Source: Hyphomicrobiales bacterium (GTDB lineage: Bacteria; Pseudomonadota; Alphaproteobacteria; Rhizobiales; Aestuariivirgaceae). From it: DNA of 10,606 nucleotides. A model generated the notes under the pieces. The model did no database searches. It worked only from the letters and a program-made list of their open reading frames with translations, and was not told the origin of the DNA. The DNA lies in contig PLXI01000267.1 in assembly GCA_003151375.1 (NCBI GenBank), positions 1 through 10,606 of the forward strand, read 5' to 3'. Of the stretch, positions 1-7,366 are shown piece after piece (the first letter of the stretch is position 1; each line of letters begins with the position of its first letter). The translations under genes were made by a program, and so were the position numbers.

Positions 1-984
1 CAGGGCGTCCTTGCCGATAAATTCAGACTTCTTCCAACCGATATAGAAACCATAGCCCAGTTCAAATGGATTGACATAATAGTCCTCGATGTTCTCGGAC
101 GTGAAGGACCCGCCGATGGAGCCTGCCGCCTCATAGCTGTCCGCACCCAACCACGCACGGTAGTCAGCGAGCATGCCATCTCCCGTATAGATGCCGGGAA
201 GCGGTGAAGGGATCCACCCCGATTCAAGCGTATTCGTCGAATAGGCCCTGCTGCCACATTGCACCAGATTTACCCCGACATCGCGCGCCGCTTGCAGAAC
301 CGTCGAGTGGATGTAGTGCTTGTCCTCATAGGGGCCCCAGATTTCCAAGCCGGGTGCGCCTGACATTCCGTGACGCAACGCAGTTACGCGGCGCGAGCCA
401 ATATTGATCGTGGCGATGCGAAAGAACTTGATATCAGGGAGCGGTCCGCCATGCATTTTCTCGAAGATCTTGCCAGCATCCGGTCCTTGAATCTGGAAGC
501 GGTAATGGCTGCGCAACACGCGCTCTCCTTCAGGGCGCGAAGGCGAGCGCGGGTCATATTTCAAGCGCACATTCCATTTGCCATAGGCCGCACAGAACAT
601 CAGCCAGTTGGATATGGGCGCCCGGCCAACAAGGATGAATTTATCCTGGCGTTCGCGAAAGACAATTTGATCGCCAATGACATGGCCAGCCGGAGTTACG
701 GCGACGAAGTGCTTGGCGCGATTCAGATCAAAATTCGAGAAATCATTGATGCCGTGATAGGCGAGGAAGACTTCTGCCTGCGGACCTTCCACCGTCAATT
801 CATCCATATGATGCGATTGATCAAACAGTACGGCCGACTGGCGCCACGCAACTTGTTCGTTGCGCCAGTTCTGGAATTCGGGGGCTACCACCGGATAGAC
901 ATATTGGCCGATGCGCGAATTGCGCAAAAGATGTGTGGCTCCGCCCGCGGCAGCAACTGCTTCTGCAAGACTCGTCGGCTTCAT
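1..984 (-). CDS. ligM: LigM/DesA-like tetrahydrofolate-dependent aryl O-demethylase (partial, C-terminus off window)
   Basis: This GcvT-fold cytoplasmic enzyme is expected to move the methyl group of vanillate (or of syringate/3-O-methylgallate) to tetrahydrofolate, giving protocatechuate and 5-methyl-THF. The first 328 residues are present; LigM/DesA proteins are about 470 residues, so roughly 140 are missing at the left edge. LigM-like stretches recognised from memory are YPVVAPEFQNWR (30-41), FDQSHHM (54-60), RHGMSGAPGLEIWGPYE (204-220), NTLESGWIPSPLPGIYTGDG (251-270) and NIEDYYVNP (298-306). The ATG at 984 is preferred because GGAG lies six bases upstream. An in-frame ATG at 996 would add four residues but has only a weak ribosome site. 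The aldehyde dehydrogenase directly upstream would supply vanillate. Vanillate over syringate is inferred from context only; DmdA or aminomethyltransferase are less likely readings. Confidence 0.88.
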   Translation of the reverse strand, partial: MKPTSLAEAVAAAGGATHLLRNSRIGQYVYPVVAPEFQNWRNEQVAWRQSAVLFDQSHHMDELTVEGPQAEVFLAYHGINDFSNFDLNRAKHFVAVTPAGHVIGDQIVFRERQDKFILVGRAPISNWLMFCAAYGKWNVRLKYDPRSPSRPEGERVLRSHYRFQIQGPDAGKIFEKMHGGPLPDIKFFRIATINIGSRRVTALRHGMSGAPGLEIWGPYEDKHYIHSTVLQAARDVGVNLVQCGSRAYSTNTLESGWIPSPLPGIYTGDGMLADYRAWLGADSYEAAGSIGGSFTSENIEDYYVNPFELGYGFYIGWKKSEFIGKDAL

Positions 985-1022
985 GTTTTTCTCCATGCTC
1001 GTTTATCGGCTGTCAGTTAAGG

Positions 1023-1061
1023 GGCGGATGATCAGACTACTAGTAATGTCGAGCATCCGCC
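1023..1061. promoter_or_regulatory. Nested inverted repeat upstream of ligM (operator or hairpin candidate)
   Basis: The arms at 1023-1033 (GGCGGATGATC) and 1051-1061 (GAGCATCCGCC) pair over eight bases, then one mismatch, then two more pairs. The 17-base centre contains the palindrome TACTAGTA (1038-1045), nearly concentric with the outer arms. It sits about 40 bp before the ligM start and 50 bp after the aldehyde dehydrogenase stop. No T-tract follows on the minus strand, so a terminator is unlikely. A regulator-binding site or an RNA processing/attenuation hairpin fits better. No clear -35/-10 pair was found in the 985-1114 gap. Confidence 0.4.
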
Positions 1062-1114
1062 TCTTTAAACCCCACAATGGGCTCAAGTCGGGAAATTGCC
1101 TCTGTAGCATCAGA

Positions 1115-2560
1115 TCAGAATGGATAATGTTGTTGTGGATCTTCGATGGTGATCCAGCGCAGCACGGTGAACTCATTCACCGAGGCTGTGCCGCCAAATC
1201 GGCCATAGCCGCTTTGCTTGACACCACCAAATGGCATTTGTCCCTCGTCGCCCACTGTGGGGCCATTGATATGGCAAATGCCAGATTCAATTCGCGCCGC
1301 CACATCCATGGCGCGTCTGATATCTCGGCTATATACGGCAGCTGACAGCCCGTATTCAGTATCATTGGCAACCCGGATGGCTTCCTCATCGCCAGATACA
1401 CGGATGATCGGCTTAACCGGGCCAAATGATTCTTCAGTGTAAATGCGCATTTGAGCTGTCACACCATCCAGCAAGGTGGCTTCCACAATGGAACCAGTGC
1501 GCTTGCCACCGGCGGTGAGCTTTGCGCCCTTGGCCTGCGCATCACTGATCAGACCATCCATCTTGCTGGCTGCTTCTTCAGTCACCATTGAACCCAAGAC
1601 AACCTTGTCGCGCGGATTTCCCGCAGGCAACTTTGCAGCACGTTCCGACAGCTTCTTGGTGAATTCGTCGGCAATCTTGTTGTCCACAATGATGCGTTCC
1701 GTGGACATGCAAATCTGCCCCTGGTTCATGAAGGCGCCGAAGATCACCGCATTCACCGCAGCATCAATGTCGGCATCATCCAGCACCAGAAGGGGGGCCT
1801 TGCCACCCAGTTCCAGAAGAACTGGCTTCAAGTGTTCTGCAGCAAGCAGGGCAATGATCTTGCCGACTTTTGTAGAACCGGTGAAATTAACGTGTTTGAC
1901 GGCCGGGTGCGCGATCATCGCCTTGACAACAGCATTGGCGTCCTTGGGCGCATTGGTAATGACATTGAGCACACCTTTGGGGAGGCCAGCTTCGAGAAAA
2001 CATTGACCGATCAAACGGTGCGTGGCAGGACACATTTCAGACGCTTTAAGAACCACGGTATTGCCGCAGGCAATCGCCATGGCAACGGCACGCACACCCA
2101 GAATTACCGGGGCATTCCACGGAGCCATGCCAAAACATACGCCGCGCGCTTGGCGCATACCCATGGCCAATGATCCGGGTTTGTTTGCCGGGATCACTTC
2201 TCCGATAATTTGAGTGGTCATGGCGGCCGCTTCACGGATCAGTGTGCAGGCAAAATAGACATTGAAGCCGCCCCATGGTCCGGTCGAACCTGTTTCCTTG
2301 ATCATCAAGGCGGTGAAGTCAGCGGTTTTGGATTCAAGAACATCGGCGGCTTTGTTCAAAATGGCGCGGCGGGCCGACGGACTGGTTTTCGACCAGGCCG
2401 GGAATGCCGCCGCAGCGGATTCTGCTGCAGCAATGGCATCTCTTACACTAGAGGCCGGAGCCCTCGTGGCCACTTCTTTGGTGACAGGGTCAATGCGGTC
2501 AAACGTGGCCTTGCCTTCGGCGTGACGTTCTTCGCCATCAATCAACATTTGGATATCCAT
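1115..2560 (-). CDS. vdh: NAD(P)-dependent aromatic aldehyde dehydrogenase, vanillin dehydrogenase type
   Basis: A full-length ALDH-superfamily protein of 481 residues that oxidises an aldehyde to the acid in the cytoplasm. Visible motifs are PWNAPV with the oxyanion Asn at 149, FTGST at 226-230, ELGGK with the general base Glu at 250, GQICMS with the nucleophile Cys at 284, and ESFGPV at 378-382. The C-terminus ends in HYPF, as I recall for vanillin/salicylaldehyde dehydrogenases. The start at 2560 has a very strong ribosome site, GGGAGGA, seven bases upstream. The following gene is a vanillate-type O-demethylase and the rest of the operon consumes protocatechuate, so vanillin (or a related 4-hydroxybenzaldehyde) is the likely substrate. 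Coniferyl aldehyde or salicylaldehyde cannot be excluded from sequence alone. The ALDH family is certain; the substrate is inferred. Confidence 0.85.
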   Translation of the reverse strand: MDIQMLIDGEERHAEGKATFDRIDPVTKEVATRAPASSVRDAIAAAESAAAAFPAWSKTSPSARRAILNKAADVLESKTADFTALMIKETGSTGPWGGFNVYFACTLIREAAAMTTQIIGEVIPANKPGSLAMGMRQARGVCFGMAPWNAPVILGVRAVAMAIACGNTVVLKASEMCPATHRLIGQCFLEAGLPKGVLNVITNAPKDANAVVKAMIAHPAVKHVNFTGSTKVGKIIALLAAEHLKPVLLELGGKAPLLVLDDADIDAAVNAVIFGAFMNQGQICMSTERIIVDNKIADEFTKKLSERAAKLPAGNPRDKVVLGSMVTEEAASKMDGLISDAQAKGAKLTAGGKRTGSIVEATLLDGVTAQMRIYTEESFGPVKPIIRVSGDEEAIRVANDTEYGLSAAVYSRDIRRAMDVAARIESGICHINGPTVGDEGQMPFGGVKQSGYGRFGGTASVNEFTVLRWITIEDPQQHYPF

Positions 2561-2567
2561 GATTAGT

Positions 2568-2574
2568 TCCTCCC
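2568..2574 (-). promoter_or_regulatory. Strong ribosome binding site of the aldehyde dehydrogenase
   Basis: On the minus strand this reads GGGAGGA, seven bases before the ATG at 2560. It resembles the site before the ABC binding protein (GGGAGGA, the same spacing, and a similar spacer, ACTAATC versus CTAAATT). It fixes the start and allows independent initiation after the dead dehydrogenase remnant that ends 21 bp upstream. Confidence 0.75.
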
Positions 2575-2581
2575 TTTATTG

Positions 2582-2737
2582 TTAAGAATTGAATCCGAAT
2601 ACTTGCCCATTGATGGAAGCTTCCAGGCCGCCGTCATTGGCGATCACTTCAGCGCCCATGCAGTTTAACAATTCAGCCGTCCGTTTGCCAATTCCGGAAG
2701 CCACACCTGTCACAACAATGGTCTTGCCAAAAATCAT
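2582..2737 (-). pseudogene. Short-chain dehydrogenase remnant with large in-frame internal deletion
   Basis: This open frame has only 51 codons. Residues 5-35 are a normal SDR N-terminus: beta strand KTIVV, the cofactor motif TGVASGIG (10-17), then GAEVIAND (28-35), where the second strand ends in Asp. From about residue 34 the text NDGGLEASINGQVFGF matches what SDR C-termini look like, where a conserved DGG precedes the last few residues. About 200 residues between the two are absent, including the catalytic Ser and Tyr-x-x-x-Lys, so it cannot be an active enzyme. Its ATG overlaps the livM stop (ATGA) and a GGAGG lies six bases upstream, so it is probably still translated. The N-terminus resembles coniferyl alcohol dehydrogenases (CalA-like) as I remember them, which would suit the pathway; that identity is tentative. 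Confidence 0.7.
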
Positions 2738-3735
2738 TCCGCGCCTCCGATAATTTTAAGGCGATAGCCAATCGGCAGAAGCGTGATGCCAAAGCGTTGC
2801 TCAATTGCGCCCCAAATGCCCTTTGGGAAAAACAGTGAAAAGACAACAGCAGCCAGGCCAAGGCCGATCAGATACCAAACACCGGTTCCACCGAACCAGG
2901 TTTCGATCGTGAAAAAGAGAAGTGCGCCCAAGATTGCACCTTCAAATTTTCCAATACCACCGACGAGAACCATGAAAATCATGTAGGCTGTCCATTGCAC
3001 ACTGAAATAGGTCTTGGGTTGGAAAGTGAGTGCTGAGCAGAGCCATAGGGCACCAGCCAAGCCTATGCCGAAGGCGGCCAGCACAAAAAGTATGCGTTTC
3101 GTTTTCAAAACATCCACTCCCACCGACGTGGCGGCCACTTCATTGTCGCGAATGGCTTGAATGGCCGCACCGGACTTGCTGCGGAGTAATGCATAGAGCG
3201 CTCCCAACAAGGCCACCATGATCCCAAAAGCTAAGAGATAAATCGCAATGCGGCGGTTGTCTGGATCATATACATTCATCGAAATCAGCGAGGTGCCCGT
3301 CTCGCCCTGGACCAGACGATCGAGATTGACCAGCAAATGTGTCAACTCCGACAAAACCCACATGCCAATCGCGAATTCGCCGCCCCTTAATTGCAACATA
3401 AAATGTGACATGGCCCAGGCAATGCCAGCAACAATGAGAGCGGCTGCAATTGTCGATGCAAAAGGATTGAGGCCCGCATCGGCAAGCCGTACGGTGAAAT
3501 ACGCGCCCAGTCCGAAAAACAATTGCTGCCCGATGGAAACCAGGCCGCCATAGCCTGCCAAGGCGTTCCACATGGCTGCTAGCATCACATAAATGAAAAG
3601 CGCCGTCAGGCGATCGAGTGTTCCAGCCTTAAGTACAATGGGTGCCGCAACCAGGACAACAATCGCAAATGCAATGACAAGAAAGCCGATGCGGGACGCT
3701 GTCGTCCATCGTTCAACCACAAAAGCACCGGTCAT
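2734..3735 (-). CDS. livM: Branched-chain-type ABC transporter permease, LivM-like
   Basis: A 333-residue hydrophobic inner-membrane permease of the HAAT family, pairing with the LivH-like subunit to form the import channel. Typical LivM segments are GYGGLVSIGQ at 61-70 continuing to GLGAY, the LRGGEFAIG stretch at 117-124, the cytoplasmic ATPase-coupling loop AIQAIRDNEVAATSVGVD at 191-208, and VGGIGKFEGAILGA at 258-271. The chosen ATG at 3735 overlaps the livH stop as ATGA and has GAGG a few bases upstream. A longer frame reaches 3906, but its extra 57 residues lie inside livH and do not look like LivM. The gene ends in another ATGA overlap with the dehydrogenase remnant. Position among protocatechuate genes suggests aromatic substrates rather than amino acids. 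Confidence 0.9.
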   Translation of the reverse strand: MTGAFVVERWTTASRIGFLVIAFAIVVLVAAPIVLKAGTLDRLTALFIYVMLAAMWNALAGYGGLVSIGQQLFFGLGAYFTVRLADAGLNPFASTIAAALIVAGIAWAMSHFMLQLRGGEFAIGMWVLSELTHLLVNLDRLVQGETGTSLISMNVYDPDNRRIAIYLLAFGIMVALLGALYALLRSKSGAAIQAIRDNEVAATSVGVDVLKTKRILFVLAAFGIGLAGALWLCSALTFQPKTYFSVQWTAYMIFMVLVGGIGKFEGAILGALLFFTIETWFGGTGVWYLIGLGLAAVVFSLFFPKGIWGAIEQRFGITLLPIGYRLKIIGGAE

Positions 3736-4619
3736 GCTGTCCTCACTCTGAGCCAGGTCAAAATCGCGTCGCGGTTGCGATGAAGCCTGAAGAACAAGAC
3801 GATCAGAAATGCAAGATGCCCGCCAAGCAGAAAGCCCTGGGGATGGACACTGGCCCCCAGTGTTTGCGCGATGGCCAGAATAATGCCGCCGGCCAGCGTA
3901 CCCCAAAGCGAACCAATCCCGCCAATGACTGTGGCTTCAAAGGCTGCGAGCAATTGTGGCGTGCCGGAATAGGGTTCAAATGTCGCCCGCATCCCCAGGA
4001 AAGCTCCCGCCAGAGCCACTGTTGCCATGGCAATTGCGGTTGCTGCGGCCGTCGCACGCTTTGCATCAATTCCAACCAGCCCGGCCGTATCAGGATCCAT
4101 GGCTGTGGCACGAATGGACCTCCCCAGTTGTGTCTTTTTGAGGAACAACTGCAATGCGCCAATGACCACGATGACCGTCATCAAAACTAAGATTTGCAGC
4201 TTTCCAACAAACAATCCGCCGGGAAGTGCGTATGAGGCCCATGACAAATCACCGATGTATGGGGCAAGCGAACGCGTATCGGCGCCAAATCTCTGAAACA
4301 TCAAATTGTCGAGGACGATTGCGATACCAAATGTGGTCAGAACGGGAAGAAGCTCGCCGCCTTTGGCGCTGCGGTCGAGAAGATAACGCTGCAGGATCCA
4401 GCCAAGCGTAGCCATCACCGGGACCACAATCAGCAACCCGAGAAACGGATTGATGTTGAACTTTTGCGCCAACACATAAAGCAGATAGGCGCTCAGTATG
4501 GCAAGCGACCCGTGCGCCAAATTGATGATCCGCATGACGGAAAACATAAACGAAAGCCCACAAGCGACCATCGCGTAATAGCCGCCGAGGAAGACTGCCT
4601 GAATAAGATTGCTCAGCAT
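3732..4619 (-). CDS. livH: Branched-chain-type ABC transporter permease, LivH-like
   Basis: A 295-residue polytopic membrane protein of the LivH family, the second channel subunit of the importer. It carries the family signature MRIINLAHGSLAILSAY (29-45) and the coupling loop LGRSIRATAMDPDTAGLVGID (165-185), followed by VIGGIGSLWGTLAGG (231-245). The start ATG at 4619 lies one base after the livF stop (TGAAATG). The nearest purine-rich site (GGAG) is about 11 bases away, so translation probably depends on coupling to livF. The frame is open upstream to 4739, but those 40 residues overlap livF and lack LivH character. The 3' end overlaps livM by ATGA. Confidence 0.9.
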   Translation of the reverse strand: MLSNLIQAVFLGGYYAMVACGLSFMFSVMRIINLAHGSLAILSAYLLYVLAQKFNINPFLGLLIVVPVMATLGWILQRYLLDRSAKGGELLPVLTTFGIAIVLDNLMFQRFGADTRSLAPYIGDLSWASYALPGGLFVGKLQILVLMTVIVVIGALQLFLKKTQLGRSIRATAMDPDTAGLVGIDAKRATAAATAIAMATVALAGAFLGMRATFEPYSGTPQLLAAFEATVIGGIGSLWGTLAGGIILAIAQTLGASVHPQGFLLGGHLAFLIVLFFRLHRNRDAILTWLRVRTA

Positions 4620-4620
4620 T

Positions 4621-5331
4621 TCAGTGCGTGCTCCGCTGTTTTCCAAAATAGGCTGCGGTGATCTCTTGGCGATTGAGATCGCGTGTGGCGCGATCCAGCA
4701 CAAATTGTCCCTCCAACATGCAGACAATGCGGGTGGCAAAATTCATCGCACGCGACAATTCCTGTTCAACAAGTACAATGGTCATTCCCGATTTTGCATT
4801 GTTCAAAGATGCATAGACCAGATCAACGGCGGCGGGCGAGAGGCCCAATGAAATTTCATCCAGCATGAGAATGTCGGGATTGCTCATCAGCGCGCGGCCA
4901 ATGGCCGCCGCCTGTTGTTCGCCACCCGAAAGCGTTGCGGCCTTGGCTTGGCGGCGTTTCACCAGCATAGGGAAGGTCTCAAATATTTTGTCGACTGTCC
5001 ACATTCCTTTGCGCCCAGCGACACCCCCAAGAACAAGGTTTTCTTCAACGCTCAGATCCTGAAATAGCTTGCGCCCTTCTGGAACAAGTGACATGCCGGA
5101 TTTGACGCGCTGGAAAGATTGCCAATCCGAAATATCATTGCTTTCCAAAACAATGCGGCCAGACGTTTGCCTGTGGGCACCAGCAATCGCCCGCAGCAGC
5201 GTTGATTTACCAGCACCATTGGCCCCAACCAGAGCCAATATCTCGCCCTTGTCAACTTTTATGGATGCATCTTTCACCGCCAACAATTGGCCATGGCGAA
5301 CATCCAGGTTTTCGATTGCCAAGAGTGTCAT
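4621..5331 (-). CDS. livF: ABC transporter ATP-binding protein, LivF-like
   Basis: A 236-residue cytoplasmic ATPase of the LivF family, normally acting as a heterodimer with LivG to power the LivHM channel. Motifs in order are Walker A GANGAGKST (36-44), Q-loop region LVPEGRKLFQ (82-91), signature LSGGEQQ (134-140), Walker B ILMLDE (154-159) and D-loop SLGLSP. The switch position reads VEQ rather than VEH (Gln 190), which is usual in LivF proteins as I recall. The start at 5331 overlaps the livG stop as ATGA. The full ABC signature here matters because the LivG partner has a degenerate one. Confidence 0.92.
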   Translation of the reverse strand: MTLLAIENLDVRHGQLLAVKDASIKVDKGEILALVGANGAGKSTLLRAIAGAHRQTSGRIVLESNDISDWQSFQRVKSGMSLVPEGRKLFQDLSVEENLVLGGVAGRKGMWTVDKIFETFPMLVKRRQAKAATLSGGEQQAAAIGRALMSNPDILMLDEISLGLSPAAVDLVYASLNNAKSGMTIVLVEQELSRAMNFATRIVCMLEGQFVLDRATRDLNRQEITAAYFGKQRSTH

Positions 5332-6056
5332 TCCGGCGTTCGTCCCAAATAGGCTTCAACCACAGCTTTGTCCTTCATTACCGCTATCGGCTCTCCGTCG
5401 GCAATGATCCGGCCCGCATCCATGCAAATTAGGCGTTCAACCACTTGCAGCAACACATGTACGATGTGCTCGATCCACACAATGCTGATGCCCCGGCGGC
5501 GCAACTCACGAATGGTCTCAACCAATTCACTGGTCTCTGCATCGGTAAGACCGCCGCCGATTTCATCAAGCAGCAGGATTTTGGGACGCGTTGCCAAGGC
5601 GCGGGCCAACTCCAGTCTTTTGCGATCCAGCAGACCAATGGTTTCAGCCTTTCGATTTGCAATTGCCAGCATTCCGCAGAGTTTCAACGATTCATAGGTC
5701 AGCTCGTAACCCGCCTCGCCCGTCAAGGCTGCACCATGGGAAGCGGCAACATAAATGTTTTCAAACACCGTCATGCCAAGAAAGGGCAAGGGAATCTGAT
5801 GAGTTTTGGAAAGCCCCCGGTGACAGCGGTCAGCAGCAGATGATGCGGTAACATCTTCGCCCAGCAACTCCACATGCCCATCACTGGGAGTAAGGGTGCC
5901 GGAAAGCACATTCATCAATGTGGTCTTTCCGGCACCATTGGGCCCGACAATGCCAATGGCCTCCCCCTCCTGAACATGGAAATCGACGCGATCCAGCACA
6001 GCAAGCGCGCCGAATCGCTTGCTGACCTGTTTCGCACCGAGAACCGTGGGGGCCAT
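5328..6056 (-). CDS. livG: ABC transporter ATP-binding protein, LivG-like, with degenerate signature motif
   Basis: A 242-residue ABC ATPase, the LivG partner of LivF. Walker A is GPNGAGKTT (38-46), Walker B ILLLDE (160-165), followed by the D-loop region GGGLTDAE and a switch histidine in WIEH (194-197). The signature motif, normally LSYGQQR or LSGGQ, reads LLDRKRLELARAL (142-154), so the Ser-Gly-Gly core is missing. This is probably a trait of a LivG subfamily rather than damage, because the rest is intact. The start at 6056 has an AGGA eight bases upstream overlapping the end of the binding-protein gene, 10 bp away. An upstream in-frame ATG at 6098 would extend 14 residues into that gene and is rejected. 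Confidence 0.9.
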   Translation of the reverse strand: MAPTVLGAKQVSKRFGALAVLDRVDFHVQEGEAIGIVGPNGAGKTTLMNVLSGTLTPSDGHVELLGEDVTASSAADRCHRGLSKTHQIPLPFLGMTVFENIYVAASHGAALTGEAGYELTYESLKLCGMLAIANRKAETIGLLDRKRLELARALATRPKILLLDEIGGGLTDAETSELVETIRELRRRGISIVWIEHIVHVLLQVVERLICMDAGRIIADGEPIAVMKDKAVVEAYLGRTPE

Positions 6057-6066
6057 GGCTTCAATC

Positions 6067-7347
6067 CTAGGCGTTGTAAGGCAGAAGCTTGGCTTCAATT
6101 TTCACATTTGGATCGGTTGTGTTGTCTGTGACCACATAGTCAAACATGTGTTTGCCATCAGCCGACTTCACCCATTGCGTGCCGATGATCGGGCCAGACG
6201 CAACATTGGGAACCGGGCCTGTGGTGAAATCAAGAGCGCCGCCAATGGTGGTTGTCTTCAACGTGCTCAAGGCTTTTGCCACTGCCGCCTTGTCTTTAGG
6301 ACTAGATGAAGCTTTTAGCGCCTCAGTGCCCGCATCAAGAAGCGACAAAGTTGCGCCCAATTGCTGCGTCCACTGCTTGCCGCTTGAGGCTTCATAGCCG
6401 TCAGCCAATTCCGTCCCTGAGAGTCCCGTCAGCGAGGACTTGTAAGGGAAGGCCTTATGCCAATAGGCGGCACTGGAAATGTTAAGACCCAAATTGCCAA
6501 GGGCTTCAACATCTGAAGGGAACAGACCTGTTTTGGCGGTTTGCAAAATCTTGACCTGCTTGTGCAAACCTTGTTGTGCTGCCTGGCGCCAGAAGGCCGC
6601 AAAGTCCGGCGGGATTGGGAAGGTGTTGAAGATTTCAATGCCTTCTTTTTTGAACAGGGCGATTTGCGATGAATAGTCAGTGGTTCCAGTTTCGTAGGCA
6701 CCCGGATCAACAATGATAAAACCGGCTGCTGCGAGTTTTGGTGCCAACACCCGACGAATGGCGTTGCCGTCAGCATCGTTTGGATACATCACACCAACTT
6801 TTTTGTTGGTCTCTATCAAGGTCCATTGCTTGGCGTAGGTCTTGAAGAATTCCTCAACACCAAAGCCAAAATGATAGGTCCATTTAAATGGCGATGGCTG
6901 ACCGGGTTTTGCACCGCGGCCAAAATACCAGGCTTCCCATGGCATCACCGTAGAAAGGCAGGGCACACCTGCGGCTTCACAGGCATCGGCAACGGGGTTG
7001 ATGGTCTCTGGCGTTGAAACGGCGAGCATCAGGTCAACACCGCTATTGGTAATTAGATCCTTCGCTAACTGTCCCGCACGTGATGGATCGGATTGTGTGT
7101 CCCGATCGAGAATCTCCACGGCATAGTTCTTGCCACCGATGGTCAAGCCACTGGCCAAGGCTTTGCGTGCGGCGGCAAGCACGAAACCGTCGGTTTGGCC
7201 AAAGCCGCCGAGCGGGCCGGTGATCGGGCTGATGAAGCCTATCGTCAGCTTGTCAGCGGCGAAGGCTGGCGAAAAACGGCCCGCAAGTGGCAGTGCGGCT
7301 GCACTTACACCTACCGCCAATATGTCGCGGCGAGATAGTTTCTGCAT
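6067..7347 (-). CDS. ABC transporter periplasmic substrate-binding protein (HAAT/Leu-Ile-Val-binding type), probably for aromatic acids
   Basis: A 426-residue secreted binding protein of the type I periplasmic-binding fold. The N-terminus is a Tat-like signal: SRRDIL at 5-10, a hydrophobic run to about 22 and a likely cut after AFA at 28-30. The mature start KLTIGFISPITGPLG is typical of the Peripla_BP_6 family. GGGAGGA stands seven bases before the ATG at 7347. It follows pobA by a 45-bp gap and leads directly into livG, livF, livH and livM, so it is the first gene of a complete importer. The substrate cannot be read from the sequence. Flanking genes for 4-hydroxybenzoate, vanillin/vanillate and protocatechuate suggest a lignin-derived aromatic acid, as with other HAAT systems for phenylpropanoids and benzoates. 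Confidence 0.88.
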   Translation of the reverse strand: MQKLSRRDILAVGVSAAALPLAGRFSPAFAADKLTIGFISPITGPLGGFGQTDGFVLAAARKALASGLTIGGKNYAVEILDRDTQSDPSRAGQLAKDLITNSGVDLMLAVSTPETINPVADACEAAGVPCLSTVMPWEAWYFGRGAKPGQPSPFKWTYHFGFGVEEFFKTYAKQWTLIETNKKVGVMYPNDADGNAIRRVLAPKLAAAGFIIVDPGAYETGTTDYSSQIALFKKEGIEIFNTFPIPPDFAAFWRQAAQQGLHKQVKILQTAKTGLFPSDVEALGNLGLNISSAAYWHKAFPYKSSLTGLSGTELADGYEASSGKQWTQQLGATLSLLDAGTEALKASSSPKDKAAVAKALSTLKTTTIGGALDFTTGPVPNVASGPIIGTQWVKSADGKHMFDYVVTDNTTDPNVKIEAKLLPYNA

Positions 7348-7354
7348 AATTTAG

Positions 7355-7361
7355 TCCTCCC
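7355..7361 (-). promoter_or_regulatory. Strong ribosome binding site of the binding-protein gene
   Basis: GGGAGGA on the minus strand, seven bases before the ATG at 7347. This is among the strongest sites in the operon, fitting a binding protein needed in excess over its membrane partners. Confidence 0.75.
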
Positions 7362-7366
7362 ATATT

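Noticed and set aside
370..1020. Plus-strand open frame of 216 codons opposite ligM
   Set aside because: It lies antisense to the demethylase, whose minus-strand translation matches a known family from end to end; the plus-strand product has no recognisable domain.
1023..1061. The ligM-upstream inverted repeat as a rho-independent terminator of vdh
   Set aside because: No U-tract follows the stem in the transcribed direction and the loop is long at 17 bases.
1476..2006. Plus-strand open frame of 176 codons opposite the aldehyde dehydrogenase
   Set aside because: Antisense shadow of a conserved coding sequence, with low-complexity Ala/Ser-rich translation and no recognisable motif.
2673..2861. 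Minus-strand open frame of 62 codons spanning the livM end and the dehydrogenase remnant
   Set aside because: It is out of frame with both livM and the SDR N-terminus, and its translation shows no family features.
3736..3906. Longer N-terminus for LivM
   Set aside because: The extra 57 residues overlap livH, are not membrane-like, and the ATG at 3735 has a ribosome site and ATGA overlap.
4620..4739. Longer N-terminus for LivH
   Set aside because: It would lie inside livF, and LivH proteins begin close to the MLSNLIQAV residues used here.
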